Of a stretch of DNA of 64,000 nt, positions 52,936 to 64,000 are shown one piece after another. A program made the position numbers and the translations under genes. How positions within the stretch are numbered: position 1 is the first letter of the stretch; every line of letters starts with the position of its first letter. The stretch lies in NCBI GenBank assembly GCA_002104895.1, contig MCFG01000045.1, positions 1-64,000 on the forward strand, given 5' to 3'. The DNA is from Anaeromyces robustus (taxonomy: Eukaryota; Neocallimastigomycota; Neocallimastigomycetes; Neocallimastigales; Neocallimastigaceae). The notes beneath the pieces were generated by a model, which did not search any database, was not told the origin of the DNA, and saw only the letters and a program-made list of their open reading frames with translations.

Positions 52936-53062
52936 TCCCCAATAATATTTGTATTATAATCAAAAGCATAAGCCTAAAAATTTCTATAAATATTGGTATT
53001 ATAAATCATATAATAATATAAAAATATAATAATATATAAAAATTAACATTAACAATAAAACA

Positions 53063-53097
<35 letters not shown>

Positions 53098-53344
53098 AAT
53101 AACAATAATAATAAAATAAAAAATAAATATTATTAGTAAAAGTGTCAAGATATTTTTAGTTATTTTTATATTAAATTATATCATAATAATAATATTATTA
53201 TTGTTGTTATTTAGTATATTTATATTAATTTAGGGTTATTATTTATATTTTTTGAAATATTATATAATATGATTTATTAATATTTTAATATTTTGAATAT
53301 TTTAACATTTAATTAATAAAATAATAGGATTTTATTATTATTAT

Positions 53345-53600
<256 letters not shown>

Positions 53601-53704
53601 ATAATAAAAGTTATGAGTTATGTTATTTTCGTCATCGTACTTTAGAATTAGCAATAATTAGCAATATGCCACGTGATACAAATAATACTGTTTTATATGT
53701 TGTG

Positions 53705-54270
53705 GCTGGTTTATCAATGTTGTATTTTTGTTTTGTTATGCATTTCGCAATGGGGCGCATAATTAAATAAATAAAAATATATATAATATAGTAATAAAAT
53801 TATTTAATAATATTTTTTTTAATAATATTGAATATTTTTTGAATATTTTTTGAATATTTTTTGAATATTTTTTATTTAATATTTTAATAATATTGAATAT
53901 TTTTTTGAATATTTTTTATTTAATATTTTAATAATATTGAATATTTTTTTGAATATTTTTTATTTAATATTTTAATAATATTGAATATTTTTTGAATATT
54001 TTTTGAATATTTTTTTTTAATATTTTAAAAATTAATAAAAAAAATATTTATTTTTTTTGTTTATTTTCTATTCATTTATTTATATATATATTTTTTATTT
54101 TATTTATTTATATATATTTTTTAATAATTTATTTTATTTCACAACGTGGCTTTCATAATTTGTGTGTAAAAATTTTATTTTTTAATTTATTTATTGTACG
54201 CCTAATAACAAAATTTTAATATGTGCCCCATATCATATTGCGAAATACAACATTGCGAAATGCAACACAT
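53705..54270. mobile_element. Second MITE-like element with imperfect ~45 bp inverted ends
   Basis: The left end contains GCATTTCGCAATGGGGCGCA (53740-53759) preceded by AATGTTGTATTTTTG; the right end (54221-54270) contains ATGTGCCCCATATC and ATTGCGAAATACAACATTGC in inverse order. The core GCATTTCG-CAATG is shared with the element at 52323, so both probably belong to one family. The apparent ORF at 53486-53770 runs from the microsatellite into this end and is not taken as a gene. Confidence 0.6.
53815..54025. repeat. GAATATTTTTT tandem array
   Basis: Compound array of GAATATTTTTT units separated by TTTAATATTTTAATAATATT, with about three higher-order repeats of about 50 bp, inside the second MITE-like element. 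Confidence 0.88.
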
Positions 54271-57200
54271 ATCAATTATCCAACAAATCTTGAAATCACC
54301 CCAGATTTTAATATTATATATAATGATTGAGAAGTAAACGAACAAAAAAAAAAAAAAAAAAAGCATGTTTTATCATAAAGAAAAAAATAAAGATTAAATA
54401 AGTTTTAAAATTTATATATATTAATTTTCTTATAATAAATATATATATATATCTTTAAAATTTATAATATATTATTTCACATTTTATTATTATTCATTCT
54501 TCATTAAACATAATATCATTTTAAATATTATTTTATATGTAATTTAAAATATTTATTTATTATATATAATAATATATATATAATATATAATATATATTTA
54601 TTTATTTTACTGATATAACTATGTAAACAATTTTATAGTGTATTATTCCATATTATTTTTCATATAATAAAAGTAATATATTTATATATATTTATATATA
54701 TAATTACTTTTTTATTATATCGAAAAATTGTTAAGTAAATTTTATATTCTATATATTTCAAAATATAATTTATGTCATAAAAACTAAATTCCAAGAAATT
54801 TTATAGAAAGAAATTTTAAAGAATTTATGGATACCAAGAAAAAAAAAAGTAATGAGTAATAAGTCAATATAATTTAAAGATGAAAAAAAAAAAATTGAAA
54901 ATTGAAAACTGAAAATTGATAAGTTTAATATGGATGGTTGGTACTTTTATTTATTTATGCTAATAATCATATTTTATTGACGTAAACTTAAAAAATTATA
55001 AGCATGTGATAAAATAAATCGGAGAAAGATTTATTATTTTTTTCTTGGTATTATACACAAAAAATTTCAAAAATTAAATTGTACATGAAGATATAAATTT
55101 TTCTATTCAAATTTATTAATAAATATAACGAATTTTTTTTTTTTTATGGTAAAGATTAATGATTTAACTATTTCAATATTTTTTTTTAACTAATAAGAAA
55201 AAAAAAAAAAAAAACATGAACGATTAAAATATAGGATTGGAAACAGAATGAAAAAAAATTCATAACACCCATCAAGTAATATATTATATTATCTTTATAA
55301 TCTTCGTCCAAATCTATAGATATTTCCAGTGATTTATCTTCAATAATTAAGGTAAACTTCAAGAATAAGTCATCGGCGTAGTTTTATAATTGAATTTTTT
55401 ATATCTTGTTCAAAAGCCTTACAATTAAAAATCTGGTGAGAAAAAAACTTTTTCATTTTTTTTTTCACTACAACAAGAGTAGCACATAGGTAAAGTTTTC
55501 AAGTGTTGATTTACCTTTTAAGTAAGATCTTGTAATCAAATTAAATTAAATTGAAAAAAAAAAAAAAATATTACATATATTTATAATCCAGAGAACCCGA
55601 ATTGGTGTTGTAGGGGGGGATAATTCTATTGAAACCTTTTTTTACCACTTAAAAGTTTTTATTTTCAAGTTATATATACATATTCATATTGTTTTTTTTT
55701 TTATCCATATTGTAAAAAATATTAAAGTATTTATCTATTTGATACCAAAGATTCAAATGAAAGTATTTATTACCCAAAAAAAAAAAAAAAATTTTTTATT
55801 AAAAAACAAAAAGAATTTTACATTATTATAAAAATACACATTAACACAACATAAATATATATATAAATAAAATATATATAATAAATTGATTACTTTTTTT
55901 TTTTTTTTTTTTTAGTTTTTTTTAGTTTTTTTATTTTTATTTTTTTTTGTTTTTGTTTTTTTTTTTTATATTTTATTTTATTGTATTTCTTTCTATTTAT
56001 TATTTTATTTATTATTAATTAATTAATTATTATTATTATTATTATTATTTTATTTATACTCTCTTTCTATATATTTTTTTTGTTTTTTTTTTTTTATAAA
56101 AGAAAAATAAAATAAAAATATACAATTAATAATAAAGAAAATAAAAAAAAATATTATTTTTTTTTTATACAATTATTTAATAATAATAATAAAGAAAAAG
56201 AAAAAGAATAAAAAAAAAAAAAAAAAAGTTTTGTTATTTATATATAACTTTTTAAATATGTAAATTTTTTTTTTCTTTTTCTTTTTTTTTTTCTTTTTTC
56301 TTTTTTAGTTTTTTTAGTTTTTTAATTTTTTTTTTTGTTATTTTATATATATAGAGAATATTAATAATTATCATTTTTTATAATATAATATAATATATTA
56401 TATATATATATATTTTTTTTTTTTTTGTTACTATTTTTTTTTATTTATAATTTTTATATTTTATATTTTATATTTATATTAATATTTTGATGATATTATG
56501 ATATATGATGATATTATTTATTATATATATTTGGATTGATTTATTAATTAATTAATTATTCTTTCATTTATATAATAATTTTTTTTTTTTTTTTTTATAT
56601 TTATTATTATATTTTATGAAAAAATAAATAATAAAAATAACAAAATAAAAATATTCTTATAAAAATCATTAAATAAAAAATAAAATAAAAATTATATTAT
56701 TAATAATAAATATAATAAAATAAATATAATATAATATTATATAATTATTAAATAATAAATTTCATTTTATTTTAATTTATAAATTAAATAATTTTTTTTT
56801 TTTTTTAATTTAAAAAAGAAAATTTATAAAAAAAAAAATTATTTATTATATAATAATATTTTTTATTTATTTATTATTATTATTATAATTTATTTAATAA
56901 TATTTTTTATTTAATGATTATTATTATTTTATAAACTATCTTAAATTAAAATTTGGGTTGTTGTTTTGCTTTTCGCTTTGTTTTATATTTTATATTTTAT
57001 ATTTTATATTTTATATTTTATATATTATATAATTATTATTATAATTTAAATATTTTATATTTCTTTTCATATTAATATTATTATTAATAATTATTATTTT
57101 TTTTTTCTTTTTTTTAATTTATAAAAAGAATTTAATAATTATTTATTAAAAGAAAAATATATATATTTTTTTCACACTTTTTTTTTTCTTTTTTTTCATG

Positions 57201-57470
57201 TAGGATAGTGACCTTCTTTTTAAGAAAAAAAAAAACTTTTTTTTTTCCTTAAAACTTTATAAATTATTGTGTTTTTACTTTTTTTTAAACTTTCAATAAA
57301 ATACATATATATTAAATATTTTTTTTCTTTTTTTTTTTTTTTTTAAAAAAATTAAAAATATTTTTTTATATATTTATTTTATATATTATTTTTTTTATAA
57401 AGATATATATATATTATTTTTTCTTTCATTTTTTTTTTTAATTCTTTCCATCATTCTTTATAAATTTTTT
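54271..57470. other. Intergenic; one degraded higher-complexity patch at 55260-55680
   Basis: Mostly homopolymer-rich. 55260-55680 is less AT-biased and, on the minus strand, shows short coding-like pieces (for example HLKTLPMCYSCC), suggesting a decayed exon or mobile-element fragment. I could not identify it. 56950-57030 has a TATTTTATATTTTA run. The rest is downstream sequence of FeoB. Confidence 0.45.
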
Positions 57471-59876
57471 TTAAAAGAAGCCAGAAATTTGGTAGAATAA
57501 AGTGGCTACTAACCATGCTAATACACAGGTATATACCGTTACAAATCCGGCCCACTTCCAACCGGCTTCATGACCAATAACAGCAATAGTTGCTATACAT
57601 GGGAAGTAAATTAATACAAATAACATATAAGCATAAGCACCTCTACCATTAATTTCTTTCTTAAGTTTTTCAGATAAAGTTTCAGCAAGAACTTCTTCAT
57701 CTTCTTCATCTTCTTCACCACCATATAAAACATTTAATGTGGAAACAACAACTTCCTTAGCACTTAAACCAGTTAAAAGACCAATATCCATTTGCCATGT
57801 AGTACCCATTGGTTCAAAGACTGGATGAATGAATTTACCAATACGACCAAGACAGGAATATTCATTTTGATCAACATCAGTACCTTCTGGAGCTTGTGGG
57901 AAGTAAGAAAGAACCCAAATAATAATACTGGCAGCTAAAATAACAGTACCCATTTTCTTTAAATATTGTTTAGCTCTTTCCCAAGTATGTTTTAAAACAT
58001 TAAGAAGAGATGGCCATCTATATTCTGGAAGTTCCATCAAGTAATTCATTTCCTTTTCTTTAACAAGGAATAAACTGAAAAGTTTGGCTAAAATTAAAGC
58101 AATGATAATACCACAAATATAAATGGATAAAACAATGTATGGAACATGATCTGGGAAGAAAGCAGTAGATAAAACAGTATATACTGGAATTCTAGCATTA
58201 CATGAGAAAAGTGAGGCAACAAGAATAGTAACTAAACGATTCTTACGATTTTCAATAGATCTGGTGGACATAATAGCTGGGACATTACAACCAAAACCAC
58301 AAATCATTGGAATGAAAGATTTTCCATGAAGACCGAAAACTCTCATAATACGATCTAAAATGAAAGCAGCACGAGCCATATAACCACTGTCTTCCATTAA
58401 AGAAATGAAAATGAATAATAATAAAATTTGTGGTAAGAAAACAATAACACCACCAACACCACCAATAATACCATCACAAATAAGATCTTTAAACCAACCA
58501 TCTGGTAATACATTACCAACTATTTCTTTAATCCAATCAAATAAGGCTTCAATCCAACCCATTGGATATTCACCTAACTTGAAAGTAATATAGAAGATAA
58601 CGAAAAGAATAAGACAGAAAACAATAAAACCTGCCCAACGGTTAGTAACAATAGCATCAACTCTTGCAGTAAGTTTACTCTTACCACCTTTATTGTTATT
58701 ATAGACACCTTCTAACATTTGATTAATGTAAGCATAACATTCACCAGCATTTTCAGTATCAATAACTTCAGCTCTTTTATTGAACTTTGGTGTAGTTCCT
58801 TTAACTGCAATAACTTCATCGAATAATTGTTTTAAACCTTTACCATAACTTGAAACAGTTGGAAGGAATTTCATTCCAAAACGTTTACTTAATTCTTCAT
58901 GATCAATAGAATCACCTCTTTTTTCTAATTCATCATACATATTTAAAGCACCGACCATTGGAACTCCGGCCTTTTGACATTGTAAAGTTAAGAAGAGATT
59001 ACGTTCTAAATTATTAGAATCAAGAACATTTAAGATAACATCAACCTTATTATTCTTTAAGTAGTCTTCAACATACTTTTCTTCTGGAGAATAGGATGCC
59101 AATGAATATGTACCAGGTAAATCAACAAGTTTAACTTTAACACTGTTGTGAATAAAGGTACCTTCCTTAGAATCAATGGTAACACCACAATAGTTACCTT
59201 CCTTTTCATGACCACCACTAATATGGTTGAAAAGAGTAGTTTTACCACAATTTGGATTACCTACAAGAGCAACTCTTATGACTTGACCATTCCATTTTCT
59301 ATTACGTAAAGTTTTTTTAATTTCTTCTTGTTCCTTTTCACAATTTTTATGTTCTGGACAGAATTTACAGAAATTTGGGATAGCAGCATCAAGTTCTTCT
59401 TGAGTAGCATTGTTAACAAGATCTTCATCATCAATTTCAATTTTAACATCTTCATCTTTCTTCTCACATTGACATTTCTTTGATTCAACTTTTTCTTTAT
59501 TATTAGTTTGACATTGACATTGTGTATGATCACAACCACCACAAGTACATTTATTTGAAGAAGAAGAAGATTCACCAGTTTCACTAGTTTTTTCTTCATT
59601 ATTTACTTCATCAAATGAATGATAATTTTCAGGACAAGCTACTTTATCAACTGGTTCCTTTGAAATTTCAATAAATTTGGTTTCACTTTTACGTAAAGTA
59701 ACGGTGGTACCCATAATTTCATATTCAACTGGATCCATTAATGGCGCTTTCATGTGGTTAAAAATTTTTTCACCACGTATGAAACCAATCTCTGAGAGTC
59801 GACGTGCAAATGCTTCATCGCCATTAACCTGCAATATGTAAGCCGATTCACCGATTTTTAAATCTGAAAGTTTCAT
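57471..59876 (-). CDS. feoB: FeoA-FeoB fusion ferrous iron transporter, 801 aa, intronless
   Basis: FeoB moves Fe(II) across a membrane using a G-protein-like domain. Residues 1-75 form a FeoA-type SH3 domain (MKLSDLKIGESAYILQVNGD). Residues 81-180 are an acidic linker with about a dozen cysteines (CTCGGCDHTQCQCQ, CKFCPEHKNC). The GTPase domain follows: GNPNCGKT (206-213), GVTI, DLPG (252-255), NMYD (312-315) and SSYGKG. The membrane part has both gate motifs, GFGCNVPAIMSTRS (527-540) and FSCNARIPVY (557-566), and about eight or more helices to the C-terminus. The FeoA-FeoB fusion and the linker cysteines are typical of rumen Bacteroidetes, and fungi normally lack Feo, so bacterial transfer is the likely origin. 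Length fits the fused family and no break is seen. The start is supported by the FeoA domain beginning at residue 1. Membrane location in the fungus is unknown. Confidence 0.95.
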   Translation of the reverse strand: MKLSDLKIGESAYILQVNGDEAFARRLSEIGFIRGEKIFNHMKAPLMDPVEYEIMGTTVTLRKSETKFIEISKEPVDKVACPENYHSFDEVNNEEKTSETGESSSSSNKCTCGGCDHTQCQCQTNNKEKVESKKCQCEKKDEDVKIEIDDEDLVNNATQEELDAAIPNFCKFCPEHKNCEKEQEEIKKTLRNRKWNGQVIRVALVGNPNCGKTTLFNHISGGHEKEGNYCGVTIDSKEGTFIHNSVKVKLVDLPGTYSLASYSPEEKYVEDYLKNNKVDVILNVLDSNNLERNLFLTLQCQKAGVPMVGALNMYDELEKRGDSIDHEELSKRFGMKFLPTVSSYGKGLKQLFDEVIAVKGTTPKFNKRAEVIDTENAGECYAYINQMLEGVYNNNKGGKSKLTARVDAIVTNRWAGFIVFCLILFVIFYITFKLGEYPMGWIEALFDWIKEIVGNVLPDGWFKDLICDGIIGGVGGVIVFLPQILLLFIFISLMEDSGYMARAAFILDRIMRVFGLHGKSFIPMICGFGCNVPAIMSTRSIENRKNRLVTILVASLFSCNARIPVYTVLSTAFFPDHVPYIVLSIYICGIIIALILAKLFSLFLVKEKEMNYLMELPEYRWPSLLNVLKHTWERAKQYLKKMGTVILAASIIIWVLSYFPQAPEGTDVDQNEYSCLGRIGKFIHPVFEPMGTTWQMDIGLLTGLSAKEVVVSTLNVLYGGEEDEEDEEVLAETLSEKLKKEINGRGAYAYMLFVLIYFPCIATIAVIGHEAGWKWAGFVTVYTCVLAWLVATLFYQISGFF

Positions 59877-62664
59877 ACTGATTATATATTATTTATTGAC
59901 TAAATTTTTGGTGTTTTAAAAGATTAATTATTTTAATATATATGTTTTTTTGTTAACATATATATTAAAATCTATTATATATATATCTTTTGAGAAAAAA
60001 AAATTAAATAATTTAAAGTTTTATTTTAAAAAAAAAAAAAAAAAAGTGGAGTATTTTTCTTTCTTTTTTTTTTTTTTATAAATATTTTTTTTTATAATTT
60101 TTTTTTTTATTTTATTTTATTGTTGTTAAAAAAAAAAAGAAAAAAAAGAATTTTTTTAATGAAAAATGTTGCTTATTATATATAAAAAATAATTTTTAAA
60201 AATTTTAATTTTTATTGGATAAGGTTTAAAAAATAGTTCATAATAATTATTGAATAAATAAATAAATAATAAAATAAATAAATAAAAGATATAAGATAAA
60301 ACGATTAAAAAATAAAATAAAATAAATAAATGAATGAATAATTAATAAGATAAATAAATAATTTATTTACTTTATAATTATTTATTCATTTATTTATATA
60401 TTTTTTATTTGTACTTTTTATAATAATTTATTTAATATTTATTTAATAATTTTTTTTTAAAAAAAAAAGGTACATATGATAATAATAATAATAATAATAA
60501 TAATTATTAATAATAATAATAATGATTATAATTTTTTTTTTCTTAATAATAATTATTGTTATAAATGTTTTGTATTATTCTATTGTATATTTATTTATAT
60601 TATTTATATTATTTATATATAATATATTATATTGGATTATATATTAGATTAAATTATTTAATTTAATAATTTAATAATCATAATAAATAAAATTTTAATT
60701 GATATGACGAAAATACTTTTTATATATTTTATATTGAATTTATATTCATAATATATACAATGTATTAAATTTAAATTAAAATTATTTTTATTACTCTATA
60801 GGATTTGTATTGAATCCTATATTAAATTTATATTATTAAAATATATTATTATTATATTATTTATATATGGATTTTTAAATTAAAAGATGGGGTAAAAGAA
60901 AAAATTGTTTTGATTTTAACGATGACTCTATTTACTTATTCATTTATTTATTAATTATTAGTAATTTATTTAATTTATAATTATTTATTAAATTAATTAT
61001 TTAAATAAATAAATAGAAGAAATATAAATTAAATAAATCGATAACTTTTATGAACCGTTAAATAAATAAATATATAAATATAAATTAAATAAATTACTAA
61101 TGAAATATATAAATAATTAAATAAATATTATAAAAATGCTAAGAAAAAAAAAAAAAAAAAAGGGAATAATAATATAAACGGAAAAAATAAATTAATTATA
61201 ATAATTATAATAATAATAATAATAATTTCTCTATATAAATATAAATATATATATAAATATATATATATATAAAAGAAAAGAGAAAAAAGAAAAAAGAAAA
61301 CATACACACATGAAAAATTAAGAGTATGAGAAAATTAATATTTGAAATTATATTTTAATCGTATTGATCAATTATAAAAAAATAAATCTATATTTTATAT
61401 TTATATTTATATTTATATAATATAATTTTTTTTTCCATTTCTTATACTTTTATTAGAAAAAGTATTATTTGTGAAACCATTAATTTTATTTTATATGAAA
61501 AAAAAAAAAGAAAAAAGGCAATAATAGTAATAAAATTTGTCAATTTTAAATAAAAATTGATAAGAAATAAAAAAAAAAAAGTGAAAAGAAATTTAAATCA
61601 TTAATTATTATTATAATGACAATATGTATAAGTATGAAAAAGAAAATAAATTGAAATTGGATTTTGTTTTTTTTAATGTAATAATTAAACAAAGTAGAAA
61701 GGGAAGAATGAATTATAATAAATAATTTCATTTACATTGTTTTTATTATTATAAAATATATATATATATATTTTTTTTTTTTTTGATCCCTTTCATGAAG
61801 TATAATAAATCATTTCTTTCTAAATATGTATAAATAAGTATTAATTACTTTTTAGCATAATTAAATCTAATGATTAAAAAAGAATAATATTAAACCTTAT
61901 TATAAAATAATGCAAAAATAAAATAAAATAAAATAAAATATTTTATGATGATTTCATTAAATTATTATCATTATGAGTAAGTTTTTTTTTTTAACAAATA
62001 ATAATTCATTAATAAAAAAAAAACATAATTGACATAATTGTGTATTTTTTTTTTATTTTCTATTTTTTTTTTTTTATTTATCCAGTTATAGAATAATACT
62101 AATGGTTATATAATATAAAAAAAAATTTTTTTTTTTTGATTAATGATTAATTGATTAATGATTAACAATAATAATAATTTTTTTTTTAAAGTATCAATTT
62201 GTATGGAATGAATTAAATAATTATTAATATTTTTAATATTTTTAATATTTAATCTGTATATAAAAAAAATGTATAAAAAAAAAATATGTAATCTAATTAT
62301 TATTATTATAATTATTATTCTAATTATTATTTATTATTATTATAATTATTATAGTTTACACTGATTAATTTATAAAATGTATGTATTCAATATCTTTCAT
62401 ATATAATATTACATTAAGATAATATATTATTTAGATTTCGAAATATTCTATAAATATTGTTATTGTTATTGTTATTGTTATTGTTGTTTTTTTTTTTTTT
62501 TTTTTTTTTAAATGTTTCATGTTTCAAAAATAGTTTAATTTTTATATATAACATACACATATACATATACATATTAATTATACATATATACATATAGTTT
62601 TTATTATTAGTATTATTCTATATTAAATAAAAAAAAAAATGAAAAAAGGAAAAATGAAAAATTG

Positions 62665-62702
<38 letters not shown>

Positions 62703-63943
62703 CTAAAGGAAGAGAATACACTTATACACTTCCATGTTTGAAAAAAAAATTGCATGATTATTATAAAACAAAACTCATTACAAATGCATTGTTAATTGAT
62801 TTAATTACATATTTTAAAATATTGAATTGATTTCGTTTTTTCTTTTTATTTTGTTTGTTTGTTTTTTGTTTTTTATTTTTTAAACTTTTAACACAAACAT
62901 TTTACACAATTAAAATAAAAAAAAAAAAAACACATCTTTTTTTTTTTTTTGTGATTTTTATAATTGTAATAAATTTATGATTTTATTATATTATATTATC
63001 ATTTTTATTTTATTTTATTTTATTTTATTATATTTTATTTTATTTTTATTTTTTATTTTTTATTTTTTATTTTTTATTTGTTTTGTTTTGTTTTTTTGTT
63101 TTTTTGTTCTTTTTATTTTTTTCTAATTAAATAATATTAATATAAATAATTTAATAGTGATAAATAGGGAAAACAACAAAAAAAGAAATACTTAAATTAA
63201 AATATATAAAGTTTTATTGTTAAAAATGATGATAAGAATAAGAATAAAAAATTAAAAATAAAAAATGGAGTAATGATTGCAATGTTGATTAAATATATAA
63301 TAATTTTTTTCCATTATAAAATGCTAAAAAAAAAATAAAAATTTAAAATATTATTATTATATTGGTAAAATTGTAATTTGAAACTAAAACAAATAAAAAG
63401 ATAAAAAAATAAATAAAAAATAAAACTATTTTTAAAATTAATAAAAATAAAAAAAATATATAACAACAATAATAATAATAATAATTTTTATTAAAAGATA
63501 TATCTTATATATATTTTTTATTGATTAATTTGAAAAAAAATATATATATTAAATAGTTTTAATATATTATTATTAATAAGATAATGTTGTGTTTTAATTA
63601 AAAAAAAAATTATCATTAATTTAAAAATAAAATAAAATATATATTAATATTTTAAATTTTTATTTTTTTTTACATAAACAATATGTATATATAAAATATA
63701 TTAATATATATTAATATATAATAACAACATAATTATATATTTTGGTCTATGTAAAAAAAAAAAAAAAATATTGTATTTAAAATTTAATATATATTATATT
63801 ATATTGTATTAATTATTAGAATTATTATTGTTATTATTGTTATATATAATTTTTTTTTCGTTTTTTTTTTTTTTGTTTTTTTTTTTTCAACTTTTAAATT
63901 ATAAAGTAAGAGGGGGGGTTTAAAAAGATTTTTTTTAAATGAA
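59877..63943. other. Intergenic between two FeoB genes, no gene seen
   Basis: About 4 kb of A/T homopolymers, AAAT/TTTA runs and poly-T. A stretch at 62700-62740 resembles the left part of the LRR-array spacers (GAATACACTT). The ORF at 61546-61731 is low-complexity. Nothing else can be assigned. Confidence 0.65.
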
Positions 63944-64000
63944 TTAAAAGATACTAGCTATACCATAGAACAGAGCAGAAACGATCCATGCTAATACACA
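63944..64000 (-). CDS. feoB: FeoB paralogue, C-terminal end only (gene continues beyond window)
   Basis: The last 57 bases encode CVLAWIVSALFYGIASIF plus stop on the minus strand. This aligns with CVLAWLVATLFYQISGFF, the end of the FeoB at 57471, and the nucleotides ATGCTAATACACA are identical. A second FeoB gene in the same orientation therefore lies just outside the window, making a tandem pair. Confidence 0.85.
   Translation of the reverse strand, partial: CVLAWIVSALFYGIASIF

Noticed and set aside
58405-59599. ORFs overlapping FeoB in other frames and strand
   Set aside because: Shadows of the strongly supported FeoB frame.

Overview
The window reads as nuclear DNA of an anaerobic gut fungus (Neocallimastigomycota; genus not decidable). 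Base composition is extremely AT-rich outside genes, with long A/T homopolymers and AAT, AAAT and TTTA microsatellites. Introns are short, GT-AG and almost pure A/T. Secreted and cell-surface proteins dominate, and two genes look bacterial in origin. Dictyostelium-like protists share the base composition, but the gene set (FeoA-FeoB fusion, BspA-like secreted proteins, beta-helix receptor with a seven-helix end, ankyrin proteins) fits gut fungi better.

Layout. 1-6302 (+): most of a multi-exon receptor with beta-helix repeats, one EGF-like module and a class C GPCR-like seven-helix end. 9590-39500 (+): tandem array of five paralogous leucine-rich-repeat (LRR) receptor genes. Four look complete, at 9590, 13646, 18801 and 24447; the fifth, at 37830, loses its 3' third. 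Each gene has about 12 exons, most encoding one LRR, joined by phase-2 introns. The four complete genes are followed by TATAGAATA minisatellites and by spacers carrying a shared ~0.6 kb repeat.

Between LRR genes 4 and 5 lies a block of about 8.1 kb (28175-36258) that interrupts the spacer. It holds a decayed secreted-protein gene (-), an ankyrin-repeat gene (-), a GPI-anchored-type cysteine-rich gene (+) and a broken virus-type mRNA capping enzyme relic (-) next to a perfect 16-bp-stem hairpin.

40695-41195 (+) encodes a small secreted cysteine-rich protein with a Kex2-type site. 43888-44919 and 48781-49812 (-) are paralogous secreted proteins with BspA-like repeats and a transglutaminase-like domain whose expected catalytic cysteine is absent. 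52323-52935 and about 53705-54270 are MITE-like elements with related terminal inverted repeats. 57471-59876 (-) is an intronless FeoA-FeoB ferrous iron transporter, and the last 57 bases are the 3' end of a second FeoB gene on the same strand.

Taken together, the window holds cell-surface sensing and wall or secreted proteins plus iron uptake, in very AT-rich DNA shaped by tandem duplication, small mobile elements and at least one virus-derived insertion. Function is inferred from domains only.
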